Assembly: GCF_022809125.1 (NCBI RefSeq) | Contig: NZ_JALGBI010000002.1 | Location: 1 to 64,000 of the forward strand | DNA length: 64,000 bases | Reading direction: 5' to 3' | From: Variovorax terrae | Lineage (GTDB): Bacteria > Pseudomonadota > Gammaproteobacteria > Burkholderiales > Burkholderiaceae_C | Translations under genes and position numbers: made by a program | Shown here: positions 1-8,823 of the stretch, one piece after another | Layout of the letters: each line of letters starts with the position of its first letter | Position numbering within the stretch: the first letter of the stretch is position 1 | Notes under the pieces: model-generated | Told to the model about the DNA's origin: nothing | The model's input: only the letters and a program-made list of their open reading frames with translations | Database searches by the model: none

Positions 1-129
1 CCTGGCGACAACGTGACGATCACCGTCAAGCTGATCGCCCCCATCGCCATGGAAGAAGGCCTGCGCTTTGCCATCCGCGAAGGTGGCAAGACCGTGGGCG
101 CCGGCGTCGTCGCCAAGATCATGGAGTAA
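1..129 (+). CDS. tuf: Elongation factor Tu, C-terminal end (partial)
   Basis: The first 42 codons read in frame as the last beta-barrel strands of EF-Tu, ending [15 protein letters not shown] and TAA at 127-129. EF-Tu delivers aminoacyl-tRNA to the ribosome as a GTP complex. The 5' part lies outside the window. rpsJ starts only 6 bases after the stop, so the two are probably co-transcribed, as expected for a tuf-rpsJ junction of the str/S10 region. Confidence 0.95.
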   Translation, partial: PGDNVTITVKLIAPIAMEEGLRFAIREGGKTVGAGVVAKIME

Positions 130-135
130 GCAGCC

Positions 136-450
136 ATGTCGACCAAGCAAAAAATCCGCATCCGCCTCAAGGCTTTCGACTACAAGCTGATCGACCAGTC
201 GGCCGCCGAGATCGTTGACACCGCCAAGCGCACCGGCGCCATCGTCAAGGGCCCCGTGCCCCTGCCGACGCGCATGAAGCGCTTCGACATCCTGCGTTCG
301 CCGCACGTCAACAAGACCTCGCGCGACCAGCTCGAAATCCGCACCCACCAGCGCCTGATGGACATCGTCGACCCGACCGACAAGACCGTCGATGCCCTGA
401 TGAAGCTCGACCTGCCGGCCGGCGTGGACGTGGAAATCAAGCTGCAGTAA
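136..450 (+). CDS. rpsJ: 30S ribosomal protein S10
   Basis: The 104-residue product matches S10 over its full length (about 103 residues in E. coli), including the LPTR and [17 protein letters not shown] stretches. S10 sits in the 30S head and also serves as NusE in antitermination complexes. The ATG lies 6 bases after tuf. A hairpin and then a strong promoter follow, so rpsJ seems to belong to the tuf transcript and not to the rplC transcript. Confidence 0.97.
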   Translation: MSTKQKIRIRLKAFDYKLIDQSAAEIVDTAKRTGAIVKGPVPLPTRMKRFDILRSPHVNKTSRDQLEIRTHQRLMDIVDPTDKTVDALMKLDLPAGVDVEIKLQ

Positions 451-464
451 CAACCACAGCAAAA

Positions 465-492
465 GGGAAGGGCCCCCGGCCCGTCCCCTCTT
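465..492 (+). terminator. Terminator-like hairpin after rpsJ
   Basis: Bases 465-474 pair with 478-487 (10-bp stem with one A-G mismatch, GC-rich, 3-base loop) followed by CTCTTT. It lies 14 bases after the rpsJ stop and upstream of the rplC promoter. The T-tract is short, so termination may be partial. Confidence 0.5.
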
Positions 493-515
493 TGGCCCCT
501 GCGGGGAACGCGGAC

Positions 516-544
516 TTGCCTGAAAAGGAGGTTCGCGTTATAAT
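516..544 (+). promoter_or_regulatory. Sigma-70 promoter for the rplC ribosomal operon
   Basis: TTGCCT at 516-521 and a perfect TATAAT at 539-544 are separated by 17 bases, the optimal spacing. Transcription would start near 551, giving a leader of about 137 bases before rplC. The leader contains a 7-bp stem at 564-570/584-590 around a 13-base loop. Whether the leader is regulatory cannot be told from sequence. Confidence 0.8.
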
Positions 545-687
545 TTTCGGCTCTGCCTGTTTTGGCTGCGTTGCTTCATGGGGCGCAGCCGCTGCCGGCG
601 GAGTTTTATTAACCTTCTTTCACGTACGCAACCCGTACAACGCTGTCGCCAATTGAAGTGGCAGCGGTGGAAGTTTTGGAGAAACAA

Positions 688-1362
688 ATGAGTCTGAGCA
701 ACTCCCTCGGGTTGCTGGGCCGCAAGGTGGGCATGATGCGTCTGTTCACCGATGACGGGGACGCAGTGCCCGTCACGGTGGTGGATGTGTCCAACAACCG
801 CGTGACCCAGGTCAAAACCCAAGAGAACGACGGCTACGTGGCCCTGCAGGTCACGTTCGGCGCACGCAAAGCTTCGCGCGTGTCCAAGCCGCAAGCCGGC
901 CACCTTGCCAAGGCAGGTGTGGAAGCCGGTGAGATCATCCAGGAATTCCGCGTCGCCGCTGACACCGCAGCCCAGTACAAGGCTGGTGCTTCCGTGCCCG
1001 TGACGGCCGTGTTCGCCGTGGGCCAGAAGGTGGACGTGCAGGGCACGACCATCGGCAAGGGCTTCGCCGGCACCATCAAGCGCCACCACTTCGGTTCGCA
1101 GCGCGCCTCCCACGGTAACAGCCGCTCGCACAATGTGCCCGGCTCGATCTCGATGGCGCAGGATCCGGGCCGCGTGTTTCCGGGCAAGCGCATGTCGGGC
1201 CACCTCGGCGACGACACCGTGACCACTCAAAACCTCGACGTGATCCGCATCGACGAAGCGCGTCAACTGCTCTTGATCAAGGGCGCTGTTCCGGGCTCCA
1301 AGGGTGGCTTCGTGACGGTGCGTCCGGCGATCAAGGCCAAAGCATCCAAAGGAGCGAACTGA
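688..1362 (+). CDS. rplC: 50S ribosomal protein L3
   Basis: L3 of 224 residues (E. coli 209) with the typical [18 protein letters not shown] start and the [18 protein letters not shown] region that reaches the peptidyl transferase centre. The frame stays open back to a GTG at 658, but the ATG at 688 is chosen because GGAGA lies 5 bases upstream and the family begins there. Its TGA stop overlaps the rplD ATG by one base. Confidence 0.95.
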   Translation: MSLSNSLGLLGRKVGMMRLFTDDGDAVPVTVVDVSNNRVTQVKTQENDGYVALQVTFGARKASRVSKPQAGHLAKAGVEAGEIIQEFRVAADTAAQYKAGASVPVTAVFAVGQKVDVQGTTIGKGFAGTIKRHHFGSQRASHGNSRSHNVPGSISMAQDPGRVFPGKRMSGHLGDDTVTTQNLDVIRIDEARQLLLIKGAVPGSKGGFVTVRPAIKAKASKGAN

Positions 1363-1982
1363 TGCAGCTCGAACTCCTGAATGACCAGGGCCAGGCCGCG
1401 TCCAAGGTGGACGCGCCCGAGACCGTGTTCGGTCGTGAATACAACGAAGATCTGGTGCACCAGATCGTGGTCGCCTTCCAGGCCAATGCCCGCCAGGGCA
1501 CGCGCGCCCAGAAGGACCGCGAGCAGGTCAAGCACTCGACCAAGAAGCCTTTCAAGCAAAAGGGAACGGGCCGCGCCCGTGCCGGTATGACCTCGTCGCC
1601 GCTGTGGCGCGGGGGCGGCCGGATTTTCCCGAACAGCCCGGAAGAAAACTTCACCCAGAAGATCAACAAGAAGATGTACCGCGCCGGCATGGCCTCCATC
1701 TTCTCGCAACTGGCCCGCGAAGGCCGCCTGGCCGTGGTGGATTCCCTGAAAGTGGAAACCCCCAAGACCAAGCCGCTCGCCGCCAAGTTCAAGGCGATGA
1801 ATCTGGAATCGGTGATGGTGATCGCCGACGAAGTGGACGAAAACCTGTACCTCGCTTCCCGCAATCTGGTGAACGTGCTCGTGGTCGAGCCGCGTTACGC
1901 CGATCCGGTGTCGCTGGTGCATTACAAGAAAGTGCTCGTCACCAAGGGCGCGATCGACAAACTCAAGGAGATGTTCGCATGA
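1362..1982 (+). CDS. rplD: 50S ribosomal protein L4
   Basis: L4 of 206 residues (E. coli 201), with the conserved extended loop around [14 protein letters not shown] and SSPLWRGGG that lines the exit tunnel. In E. coli L4 also represses the S10 operon; no matching leader could be recognised here. Start overlaps rplC by one base and the end overlaps rplW by four (ATGA), implying translational coupling. Confidence 0.96.
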   Translation: MQLELLNDQGQAASKVDAPETVFGREYNEDLVHQIVVAFQANARQGTRAQKDREQVKHSTKKPFKQKGTGRARAGMTSSPLWRGGGRIFPNSPEENFTQKINKKMYRAGMASIFSQLAREGRLAVVDSLKVETPKTKPLAAKFKAMNLESVMVIADEVDENLYLASRNLVNVLVVEPRYADPVSLVHYKKVLVTKGAIDKLKEMFA

Positions 1983-2293
1983 GCACGCTCAAGTTTGACG
2001 AAGGCCGTCTGATGCAGGTGCTGGTCGCCCCGATCGTGTCCGAAAAGGCCACGATGGTTGCCGACAAGAGCAATGCCGTGACGTTCAAGGTGCTGCAGGA
2101 TGCCACCAAACCCGAGATCAAGGCCGCCGTGGAATTGATGTTCAAGGTTGAGGTCAAGGGCGTTTCTGTGGTCAACACCAAGGGCAAGACCAAGCGTTTT
2201 GGCAAGTCCATCGGCCGCCGCGACAACGTGCGCAAGGCCTATGTGACGCTGAAGCCGGGTCAGGAGCTGAACCTTGCCGGGGAGGCCGCGTAA
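1979..2293 (+). CDS. rplW: 50S ribosomal protein L23
   Basis: L23 of 104 residues (about 100 usual), with [15 protein letters not shown] and the C-terminal KKAYVTLK-like segment. It forms part of the exit-tunnel rim that docks trigger factor and SRP. The start is the ATG inside the ATGA overlap with rplD; a longer open frame upstream is a shadow of rplD. Confidence 0.95.
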   Translation: MSTLKFDEGRLMQVLVAPIVSEKATMVADKSNAVTFKVLQDATKPEIKAAVELMFKVEVKGVSVVNTKGKTKRFGKSIGRRDNVRKAYVTLKPGQELNLAGEAA

Positions 2294-2296
2294 ATC

Positions 2297-3121
2297 ATGG
2301 CAGTCATCAAGATGAAACCGACCTCGCCCGGCCAGCGCGCCGTGGTCAAGGTCACGCGCGATCACCTGTACAAGGGTGCGCCGCACGCCGCTCTGCTGGA
2401 GCCCCAGTTCCAGAAGGCCGGCCGCAACAACAACGGTCACATCACGACCCGTCACAAGGGCGGTGGCCACAAGCACCACTACCGCGTGGTGGATTTTGTG
2501 CGCAACAAGGATGGCATCCCGGCGAAGGTCGAGCGCATCGAGTACGACCCGAACCGCACGGCCCACATCGCCCTGGTGTGCTATGCCGACGGCGAGCGCC
2601 GCTACATCATCGCTCCGCGCGGCCTGGAAGTCGGCGCTTCGCTGCTGAGCGGCTCGGAAGCCCCGATCCGCGCCGGCAACACGCTGCCGATCCGCAACAT
2701 CCCGGTGGGTTCGACCATCCACTGCATCGAGCTGCAGGTGGGCAAGGGTGCGCAGATCGCGCGCTCGGCGGGCACCTCGGCCACGCTGCTGGCCCGCGAA
2801 GGCACCTACGCCCAGGTCCGCATGCGCTCCGGTGAGGTCCGCAAGGTCCACATCGAGTGCCGCGCCACCATCGGTGAAGTCGCCAATGAAGAACACAGCC
2901 TGCGCCAGCTCGGCAAGGCCGGTGTGAAGCGCTGGATGGGCATTCGCCCGACGGTGCGCGGCGTTGCGATGAACCCGATCGACCACCCGCACGGTGGTGG
3001 TGAAGGCCGCACCGGCGAAGGCCGCCATGCTGTGGACCCCTGGGGTAACCTGACCAAGGGCTATCGCACCCGTAATAACAAGCGCACACAAGTCATGATT
3101 GTGTCGCGTCGCAAGAAGTAA
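2297..3121 (+). CDS. rplB: 50S ribosomal protein L2
   Basis: L2 of 274 residues, one more than in E. coli. The C-terminal signature [13 protein letters not shown], which holds the His important for peptidyl transferase assembly, is intact, as is the basic tail ending SRRKK. It starts 3 bases after rplW. Confidence 0.97.
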   Translation: MAVIKMKPTSPGQRAVVKVTRDHLYKGAPHAALLEPQFQKAGRNNNGHITTRHKGGGHKHHYRVVDFVRNKDGIPAKVERIEYDPNRTAHIALVCYADGERRYIIAPRGLEVGASLLSGSEAPIRAGNTLPIRNIPVGSTIHCIELQVGKGAQIARSAGTSATLLAREGTYAQVRMRSGEVRKVHIECRATIGEVANEEHSLRQLGKAGVKRWMGIRPTVRGVAMNPIDHPHGGGEGRTGEGRHAVDPWGNLTKGYRTRNNKRTQVMIVSRRKK

Positions 3122-3131
3122 GGGGTAACAA

Positions 3132-3410
3132 ATGACTCGCTCTCTCAAAAAGGGTCCGTTTGTTGACCATCATCTGGTGGCCAAGGCCGACAAGGCCGTG
3201 ACCACCAAGGACAAGAAGCCGATCAAGACCTGGTCGCGCCGCTCCATGGTCCTGCCCGAGTTCATCGGCCTGACCATTGCCGTGCACAACGGCAAGCAGC
3301 ACGTGCCGGTCTACATCACCGACCAGATGGTGGGCCACAAGCTGGGCGAATTCGCCCTGACGCGCACCTTCAAGGGTCACCCGGCCGACAAAAAAGTCGT
3401 GAAGAAATAA
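3132..3410 (+). CDS. rpsS: 30S ribosomal protein S19
   Basis: S19 of 92 residues, the same length as E. coli, beginning [15 protein letters not shown] with the conserved KTWSRRS and [15 protein letters not shown] motifs. It binds 16S rRNA in the head with S13. It starts 10 bases after rplB, preceded by AAGGGG. Confidence 0.97.
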   Translation: MTRSLKKGPFVDHHLVAKADKAVTTKDKKPIKTWSRRSMVLPEFIGLTIAVHNGKQHVPVYITDQMVGHKLGEFALTRTFKGHPADKKVVKK

Positions 3411-3419
3411 GGAAAGACC

Positions 3420-3749
3420 ATGGAAACACGTGCAGTCCTCCGGGGCGTTCGTCTGTCGGTCGACAAGGGCCGTCTGGTCGCTGACCTGATTCGCGGCAAG
3501 AAAGTGGATCAAGCGCTGAACATTCTGGAATTCACCCAGAAAAAAGCCGCGGTGATCATCAAGAAAGTGGTGGAGTCCGCCATTGCCAATGCCGAGCACA
3601 ACGACGGTGCCGATATCGACGAGCTGAAGGTCAAGACCATCTACGTCGAGCAGGGTGCCACGCTCAAGCGCTTCACCGCGCGCGCCAAAGGCCGCGGCAA
3701 CCGCATCAGCAAGCCCACGTGCCATGTGTACGTGACGGTCGGCAACTGA
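3420..3749 (+). CDS. rplV: 50S ribosomal protein L22
   Basis: L22 of 109 residues (110 in E. coli), with [18 protein letters not shown] near the start and the beta-hairpin region around [13 protein letters not shown] that lines the exit tunnel near the macrolide site. It starts 9 bases after rpsS, after GGAAAG. Confidence 0.96.
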   Translation: METRAVLRGVRLSVDKGRLVADLIRGKKVDQALNILEFTQKKAAVIIKKVVESAIANAEHNDGADIDELKVKTIYVEQGATLKRFTARAKGRGNRISKPTCHVYVTVGN

Positions 3750-3765
3750 AAGGCCTGGAAGAACT

Positions 3766-4650
3766 ATGGGACAGAAAATCCATCCTACCGGCTTCCGCCT
3801 GTCGGTCAGCCGCAACTGGGCCAGCCGCTGGTACGCCAACAACCGTGACTTCGCCGGCATGCTGGCCGAAGACATCAAGGTGCGCGAGTACCTGAAGGCC
3901 AAGCTCAAGAACGCCGCGGTTTCCCGCGTGCTGATCGAGCGTCCCGCCAAGAATGCCCGCATCACCATTTTCTCGGCTCGTCCGGGCGTGGTGATCGGCA
4001 AGAAGGGCGAAGACATCGAGGCCCTGAAGAAAGAACTGGCCAGCCGCCTGGGCGTGCCGGTCGCGGTCAACATCGAGGAAGTGCGCAAGCCCGAAATCGA
4101 TGCCCAGCTGATCGCCGACAGCATCACCCAGCAGCTCGAAAAGCGCATCATGTTCCGCCGCGCCATGAAGCGCGCCATGCAGAACGCCATGCGTCTGGGC
4201 GCCCAGGGCATCAAGATCATGTCCGCCGGCCGCCTGAATGGCATCGAAATCGCCCGTGCCGAGTGGTATCGCGAAGGCCGTGTGCCGCTGCACACCCTGC
4301 GCGCCGATATCGACTACGGCTTCTCCGAAGCCAAGACCACCTATGGCGTGATCGGCGTCAAGGTCTGGGTCTACAAGGGCGACACCCTGGGCCGCAACGA
4401 CCTGCCCGCCGTCGAGACGCCCCGTCCCGACGACGAGCGCCGTCCCCGTGGCCCGCGCCGCGATGCCCGTCCGGGCGACCGTCCTCCCGCACGCGGCCCG
4501 CGCCGTCCTGCCGGCGGCAACGTGGCACCGGCCGATGGCAGCGACAAACCCGCCGAGGCAACTGGAGCCGACGCACAGAAAACCGCCGTTAAGCGCGTCC
4601 GCAAGGTTGCCGCGCCAGCTGCAGCAGCTGACGGCGCCAAAGGAGAATAA
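3766..4650 (+). CDS. rpsC: 30S ribosomal protein S3 with long C-terminal tail
   Basis: Residues 1 to about 215 are canonical S3, with the KH domain [18 protein letters not shown] and the [24 protein letters not shown] region. The protein has 294 residues against 233 in E. coli. The extra tail from about residue 220 is rich in Arg, Pro and Ala and looks disordered. Tails of this sort are common in Burkholderiales S3. It is followed 2 bases later by rplP. Confidence 0.96.
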   Translation: MGQKIHPTGFRLSVSRNWASRWYANNRDFAGMLAEDIKVREYLKAKLKNAAVSRVLIERPAKNARITIFSARPGVVIGKKGEDIEALKKELASRLGVPVAVNIEEVRKPEIDAQLIADSITQQLEKRIMFRRAMKRAMQNAMRLGAQGIKIMSAGRLNGIEIARAEWYREGRVPLHTLRADIDYGFSEAKTTYGVIGVKVWVYKGDTLGRNDLPAVETPRPDDERRPRGPRRDARPGDRPPARGPRRPAGGNVAPADGSDKPAEATGADAQKTAVKRVRKVAAPAAAADGAKGE

Positions 4651-4652
4651 CC

Positions 4653-5069
4653 ATGCTGCAACCCGCTCGCCGCAAATACCGCAAGGAGCAAAAGGGCCGC
4701 AACACCGGCATCGCGACCCGAGGCAACTCGGTCGCGTTCGGTGACTTCGGTCTGAAGTCCACGGATCGGGGCCGCCTCACGGCACGCCAGATCGAAGCCG
4801 CGCGCCGCGCGATTTCCCGTCACGTGAAGCGTGGCGGCCGTATCTGGATCCGTGTGTTCCCCGACAAGCCGATCTCCCACAAGCCCGCAGAAGTGCGGAT
4901 GGGTAACGGCAAGGGCAACCCCGAGTACTACGTGGCTGAAATCCAGCCGGGCAAGGTGCTGTACGAGATCGTCGGCGTGCCCGAAGAGCTCGCCCGTGAA
5001 GCGTTCCGCCTGGCTGCTGCGAAGCTGCCGCTGCGCACCACGTTCGTCAGCCGCCAGATCGGCGCGTAA
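4653..5069 (+). CDS. rplP: 50S ribosomal protein L16
   Basis: L16 of 138 residues (136 in E. coli), starting [17 protein letters not shown], with the family motifs [16 protein letters not shown] and [17 protein letters not shown]. It binds near the A-site finger and the elbow of A-site tRNA. Confidence 0.97.
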   Translation: MLQPARRKYRKEQKGRNTGIATRGNSVAFGDFGLKSTDRGRLTARQIEAARRAISRHVKRGGRIWIRVFPDKPISHKPAEVRMGNGKGNPEYYVAEIQPGKVLYEIVGVPEELAREAFRLAAAKLPLRTTFVSRQIGA

Positions 5070-5084
5070 TCAGGAGAATGAGAA

Positions 5085-5279
5085 ATGAAAGCTGCTGAAC
5101 TGCGCCAGAAAGACGTTGCCGGCCTGCAAACCGAGGTCAAGGAGCTGCAAAAAGCCCACTTTGGCCTGCGCATGCAGAAAGCCACGCAACAGCTGAACAA
5201 CACCAACACGCTGCGCACCACGCGCCGTGACATCGCACGTGCGAAAACCATTCTTGCTGAAAAGCAAGCCGCCAAGTAA
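5085..5279 (+). CDS. rpmC: 50S ribosomal protein L29
   Basis: L29 of 64 residues (63 in E. coli), a two-helix protein with [16 protein letters not shown] and the [11 protein letters not shown] helix. AGGAG lies 7 bases upstream of the ATG. It lies near the exit tunnel opening next to L23. Confidence 0.95.
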   Translation: MKAAELRQKDVAGLQTEVKELQKAHFGLRMQKATQQLNNTNTLRTTRRDIARAKTILAEKQAAK

Positions 5280-5288
5280 GGAGCCCAC

Positions 5289-5558
5289 ATGACGGAAGCT
5301 AAAAAATCCCTCAAGCGCACCTTGATCGGCAAGGTGGTCAGCGACAAGCGTGCCAAGACCGTGACCGTGCTGGTCGAGCGCCGTGTGAAGCACGAGCTCT
5401 ACGGCAAGATCGTGGGCAAGTCGAGCAAGTACCACGCCCATGACGAAAAGGGCGAGTTCAAGCTGGGCGACACCATCGAGATCACCGAAAGCCGCCCGAT
5501 CTCGAAGACCAAGAACTGGGTCGCCACCCGCCTGGTTCAAAAAGCGGCAGCCGTCTAA
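5289..5558 (+). CDS. rpsQ: 30S ribosomal protein S17
   Basis: S17 of 89 residues (84 in E. coli), an OB-fold protein with [23 protein letters not shown] and the [10 protein letters not shown] loop. It is the last ribosomal gene before a strong terminator, so rplN and the later spc genes are not adjacent here. Confidence 0.96.
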   Translation: MTEAKKSLKRTLIGKVVSDKRAKTVTVLVERRVKHELYGKIVGKSSKYHAHDEKGEFKLGDTIEITESRPISKTKNWVATRLVQKAAAV

Positions 5559-5590
5559 GTTTTCACGAACTTCAGCTGCAAGTTGCAAGG

Positions 5591-5620
5591 AAACGGCCCA
5601 CAATGTGGGTCGTTTTTGTT
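5591..5620 (+). terminator. Rho-independent terminator of the rplC-rpsQ operon
   Basis: Bases 5591-5601 pair with 5605-5615 (11 bp including one G-T pair) around the loop AAT, followed by a T-rich tract TTTTTGTTTTT. It lies 32 bases after the rpsQ stop. Confidence 0.9.
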
Positions 5621-5677
5621 TTTGGGCGCCGCTTTTTCGGGCCGCGCCATGTCCCACCCTTCTGACAGGAGCACAGC

Positions 5678-6184
5678 ATGATCAAAGTTGGAGATACCCT
5701 TCCCGCCACCACCCTGATGGAATTCTCGGAAGTCGAGGGCAACGGCTGCAGCATCGGCCCCAACCCGGTGGACGTGGCCAAGGCCACGGCCGGCAAGACC
5801 ATTGCGCTGTTTGCGCTGCCGGGCGCCTTCACGCCCACCTGCTCGGCCAAGCATGTGCCGGGCTATGTGGAGAAGTTTGCCGATCTCAAGGCGGCCGGCG
5901 TGGACGAGGTCTGGTGCCTGAGCGTGAACGACGCCTTCGTGATGGGCGCCTGGGCGCGCGACCAGAAGACCGACGGCAAGGTGCGCATGCTGGCCGACGG
6001 CAGCGCCGACTTCGCCCGGGCCGTGGGCCTCACGCTGGACCTGACGGGCAAGGGCATGGGCGTGCGCAGCGCGCGCTACTCGATGCTGGTGAAGGACGGC
6101 AAGGTCGTCACGCTCAATGTCGAAGGCCCCGGCAAGTTCGAGGTCAGCGACGCGGGCACGCTGCTGGCGCAAGCCCGCGGCTGA
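5678..6184 (+). CDS. Peroxiredoxin, Prx5 type
   Basis: A 168-residue thioredoxin-fold peroxidase. The peroxidatic site PGAFTPTCS puts the reactive Cys at residue 55. The sequence continues with the Prx5 features CLSVNDAFVMGAWA and RYSMLV. It would reduce hydroperoxides using glutathione/glutaredoxin or thioredoxin as donor; which one is not visible. AGGAG precedes the ATG by about 8 bases. It is convergent with the acetyltransferase at 6251. Confidence 0.9.
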   Translation: MIKVGDTLPATTLMEFSEVEGNGCSIGPNPVDVAKATAGKTIALFALPGAFTPTCSAKHVPGYVEKFADLKAAGVDEVWCLSVNDAFVMGAWARDQKTDGKVRMLADGSADFARAVGLTLDLTGKGMGVRSARYSMLVKDGKVVTLNVEGPGKFEVSDAGTLLAQARG

Positions 6185-6193
6185 ACAGCAAGC

Positions 6194-6234
6194 GCTTCTA
6201 ATTTGATAGCAGTCCGCGTCCGCAGGGCGCGGAC
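6194..6234 (+). repeat. GCT-N11-AGC bipartite repeat, copy 1
   Basis: Palindrome part GCTTCTAATTTGATAGC at 6194-6210, 17-base spacer, then CGCGGAC at 6228-6234. It lies between the convergent peroxiredoxin and acetyltransferase genes. Confidence 0.65.
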
Positions 6235-6250
6235 CTCCGGCCGAAAAGCC

Positions 6251-6745
6251 TCAAAGATCCGCCTTGAGGTAGTGTGCCCCGGGCACCGGGTTGTGGTAGT
6301 AGGGCGGAATCTCGGCAAAGCCCAGGTCCTCGTACAGCGCGCGGGCCGCTTCCATTTCGTCCAGCGTGTCGAGCAGCACGCAGTCGTAGCCGGCGCGGCG
6401 CGCCGCATCGAGGATGGCTTCGGCCAGCTGCCGCCCCAGCCCGAAGCCGCGAAAGGCGCGGCGTACATAGAGGCGCTTCATCTCGGCGGCATTGGGATAG
6501 TCCACCGTGTCCAGCGGGCGCAGCGCGCAGCAGCCCGCCGGCGCGCCGTCCACCAGGGCCAGCAGCAGCGTGCCGCGCGGCTCCGCATAGTCGCCGGGCA
6601 GGGCGGCCAGCTCGCTGTCGAACGCCTGGAAATAGAGGTCGATCGCCAGGCCGGCGGCGTATTCGCGAAACAGCTCGCGCGTGGTGTCAATGTCTGCGGC
6701 CTGTACGGGGGTGATCAGCTGTATCTGAGGAGTTTCCAAGGGCAT
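6251..6745 (-). CDS. GNAT-family N-acetyltransferase
   Basis: A 164-residue GNAT fold. The acetyl-CoA loop is seen as EMKRLYVRRAFRGFGLGRQLAEA (R-x-x-G-x-G-R), followed by the C-terminal LGFAEIPPYYHNP strand. The substrate is unknown. The start is the ATG at 6745 (MPLETPQ); the frame stays open much further upstream only because it runs antisense through the M48 gene. It is divergent from that gene with 48 bases between starts. Confidence 0.85.
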   Translation of the reverse strand: MPLETPQIQLITPVQAADIDTTRELFREYAAGLAIDLYFQAFDSELAALPGDYAEPRGTLLLALVDGAPAGCCALRPLDTVDYPNAAEMKRLYVRRAFRGFGLGRQLAEAILDAARRAGYDCVLLDTLDEMEAARALYEDLGFAEIPPYYHNPVPGAHYLKADL

Positions 6746-6793
6746 CCCGACTACGATGTTGCGTTTCAAGTTTAACTTTCCCGGAAAGCCCGC

Positions 6794-7615
6794 ATGCGCC
6801 CTCGTTCGTTTATTCGTTTCCGCTGGGTGGTTGCCCTGGCCCTGGCCGCCATTTCGGGCTGCCAGACCGTGCAGACCACGCAGCCCGGTGCCGTGGGCAT
6901 CACGCGCACGCAGAGCATGGCTGTCAGCCGTGAGCAGATCGACCAGGCCTCGGTGCAGGCCTACGGCAAGATGCTGCAGGAGGCACGCGCCAAGAACACG
7001 CTGAACCGCGATCCGGCCATGGTGGCGCGCGTGCAGGGCATCGCGCGGCGGCTGATCGCCCAGACCGGCGTGTTCCGCAGCGACGCGCCGGGCTGGCGCT
7101 GGGAAGTGAACGTGTTCCAGAGCGATGAGGTCAACGCCTTCTGCATGGCGGGCGGCAAGATCGGCGTCTACTCCGGCCTGATCAACAAGCTGCAGGTGAC
7201 CGACAGCGAACTGGCGGCCGTGATGGGGCACGAGATCGCGCACGCGCTGCGCGAGCATGTGCGCGAACAGGTGTCGCTGCAGTACGCCGCGCAGCTGCCG
7301 GCGATCCTGATCTCGGCCGTGACCGGCAGCCAGGCGCTGTCCCAGCTTGGCGACATGGTGGGTAGCGTCACGCTGGGCCTGCCGCGCAGCCGCCAGGCCG
7401 AGAGCGAGGCCGATGACATCGGCGTGGAGCTGGCCGCGCGCGCCGGCTACGACCCGCGCGCCGCGATCACGCTGTGGCAGAAGATGGCGCGCCTGGGCGG
7501 CGGCCGCCCGCCCGAGTTCCTGAGCACGCACCCCTCGCCCGCCACGCGCCAGCAGGACCTGGCCCGCTCCTCGCAGGTGGTGCTTCCGCTGTACCAGCAG
7601 GCGGGCGGGCGCTGA
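6794..7615 (+). CDS. M48-family metallopeptidase, lipoprotein
   Basis: A 273-residue protein with a lipoprotein signal (AISGC, Cys 23) and zinc motif HEIAH at residues 146-150, with downstream SEADDIG giving the third zinc ligand Glu. This is the LoiP/YcaL/BepA-type group of periplasmic proteases acting in outer-membrane quality control. Its TGA stop at 7613-7615 coincides with the left target duplication of the palindromic element that follows. Confidence 0.9.
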   Translation: MRPRSFIRFRWVVALALAAISGCQTVQTTQPGAVGITRTQSMAVSREQIDQASVQAYGKMLQEARAKNTLNRDPAMVARVQGIARRLIAQTGVFRSDAPGWRWEVNVFQSDEVNAFCMAGGKIGVYSGLINKLQVTDSELAAVMGHEIAHALREHVREQVSLQYAAQLPAILISAVTGSQALSQLGDMVGSVTLGLPRSRQAESEADDIGVELAARAGYDPRAAITLWQKMARLGGGRPPEFLSTHPSPATRQQDLARSSQVVLPLYQQAGGR

Positions 7616-7881
7616 GAGCCTGTTCATAGTCTCCCAGGGGCCGCGTTGGGACGCAATCGGGATGAGTTGGCCGCCAAGATCACGCCGCATGGGCTCATGC
7701 CCATGCAAGGGATTTGGTGGGCAAATCGCCCGATTTCGTCCCAACCCGCAGGGCAAGCACCTTGCCGGGCGGTCTGCTGCGTTGCAAAGCCTCGCCGGGC
7801 ATCAGCCCGGCTTCGTTTTGCGCCTTGCAGCCCATCCCGGCAAGGTGCTTGCGCGGCCCCTGGGAGACTATGAACAGGCTC
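7616..7881. mobile_element. Palindromic MITE-like element, 266 bp
   Basis: Perfect 30-bp terminal inverted repeats at 7616-7645 and 7852-7881 (beginning GAGCCTGTTC) are flanked by TGA at 7613-7615 and 7882-7884, a 3-bp duplication of the TNA type used by some IS5-family elements. The interior is nested inverted repeats: 7646-7661 with 7729-7744 (one mismatch), 7687-7694 with 7699-7706, 7753-7769 with 7836-7852 (17 bp perfect), and 7794-7800 with 7805-7811. The element could fold into a three-way junction. No transposase is encoded, so it would have to be moved in trans. The link to IS5 is inferred from ends and duplication length. Confidence 0.7.
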
Positions 7882-7911
7882 TGAGAGCGTCAACCCGTTC
7901 GCAGGCAGCTT

Positions 7912-7952
7912 GCTCCTGAATCAGGAGCAATCAAGCACCGCCCTGCCTGGAC
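7912..7952 (+). repeat. GCT-N11-AGC bipartite repeat, copy 2
   Basis: GCTCCTGAATCAGGAGC at 7912-7928 forms a 9-bp stem with its flanks (7910-7918/7922-7930). A 17-base spacer is followed by CCTGGAC at 7946-7952. It lies between the MITE-like element and the end of the cytochrome b561 gene. Confidence 0.65.
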
Positions 7953-7978
7953 ATCGGGCGGATTTGGCTTGAAATTCC

Positions 7979-8644
7979 TCAGCCACCCAGCCCCACCAGC
8001 CAGCCGACGCCGGCGGCGCAGGCGGCGAGCAGGATCGCGGCCATCAGGCGCGAGGCGGCATCGTCGCGCGAGGACGGAACGGGGCGGGGGACCTCCTTGT
8101 CGCCCACGATCATCGCGCGCACCAGGTTCTCCTTTTTCTTCACGAGGTAGAACAGGATGGCGGCCACGTGCAGCAGCACCAGCGCGAGCAGCACCCACTG
8201 GCCCACGGCCTTGTGGTACCAGGTGGCCTGGCTCACCGTGGCGCCCGAGACGAAGCGGGTCAGCGGTCCGGCGAACGCGATCTCATCGTCGCTGAACAGC
8301 CCGGTGCCGACCTGGGCGCACAGGAAGATCAGCAGCGCGAACACCGAGGCCGCGCCCAGCGGGTTGTGGCCCACCAGGTGGTCCGGGTGGCTGCGCCCCC
8401 GCAGGTAGCTGCCGATGGCGGCGGGCGAGTAGAGAAACGAGGCAAAGCGCGACCAGCGCCCGCCGACCAGGCCCCAGACCAGGCGGAACAGCAGCAGGCT
8501 CAGCACCGCGTAGCCGAAGCGGAAATGCCACACCATGGCATTGCCGCCCGCATAGGCCGTGATGGCCAGCGCGATGACGCAGGCGGCCAGCGCCCAGTGG
8601 AAGATGCGGGTGGGCAGATCCCAGACGCGGACCTTGTTCGACAT
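7979..8644 (-). CDS. Cytochrome b561-family membrane protein
   Basis: 221 residues with four or more hydrophobic segments and the b561-type pattern: VWDLPTRIFHW at the start (His 16), WHFRFGY, and WYHKAVGQW and LLHVAAI later, supplying candidate haem ligands. It would be an inner-membrane di-haem electron carrier. It is divergent from a cytochrome c' gene, a frequent pairing that suggests electron transfer between the two. Confidence 0.85.
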   Translation of the reverse strand: MSNKVRVWDLPTRIFHWALAACVIALAITAYAGGNAMVWHFRFGYAVLSLLLFRLVWGLVGGRWSRFASFLYSPAAIGSYLRGRSHPDHLVGHNPLGAASVFALLIFLCAQVGTGLFSDDEIAFAGPLTRFVSGATVSQATWYHKAVGQWVLLALVLLHVAAILFYLVKKKENLVRAMIVGDKEVPRPVPSSRDDAASRLMAAILLAACAAGVGWLVGLGG

Positions 8645-8823
8645 GGGTGATCCCTCTTGATGTGGTGGGGTGGATGACGCAGGCGCATCGCTGACTGCAT
8701 TGTGCTGCGCAGAAACGACAGCCGGTTAGTAGATTCCCGCAGCCGTTGGTTCCGGCAGAACTTTTTCGCGAAGAATGCACTCTGCTGAATTCCAGCCATA
8801 TCAACCCACGAAGGAAACGTTCC

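Noticed and set aside
6251..7756. A 501-codon fusion of an unknown domain with the acetyltransferase
   Set aside because: The first 337 codons are antisense to the M48 protease gene and the MITE; only the part from 6745 matches GNAT.
7646..7851. Nested hairpins first taken for a structured non-coding RNA or riboswitch
   Set aside because: Perfect terminal repeats and a 3-bp target duplication fit a mobile element better; no promoter was found.
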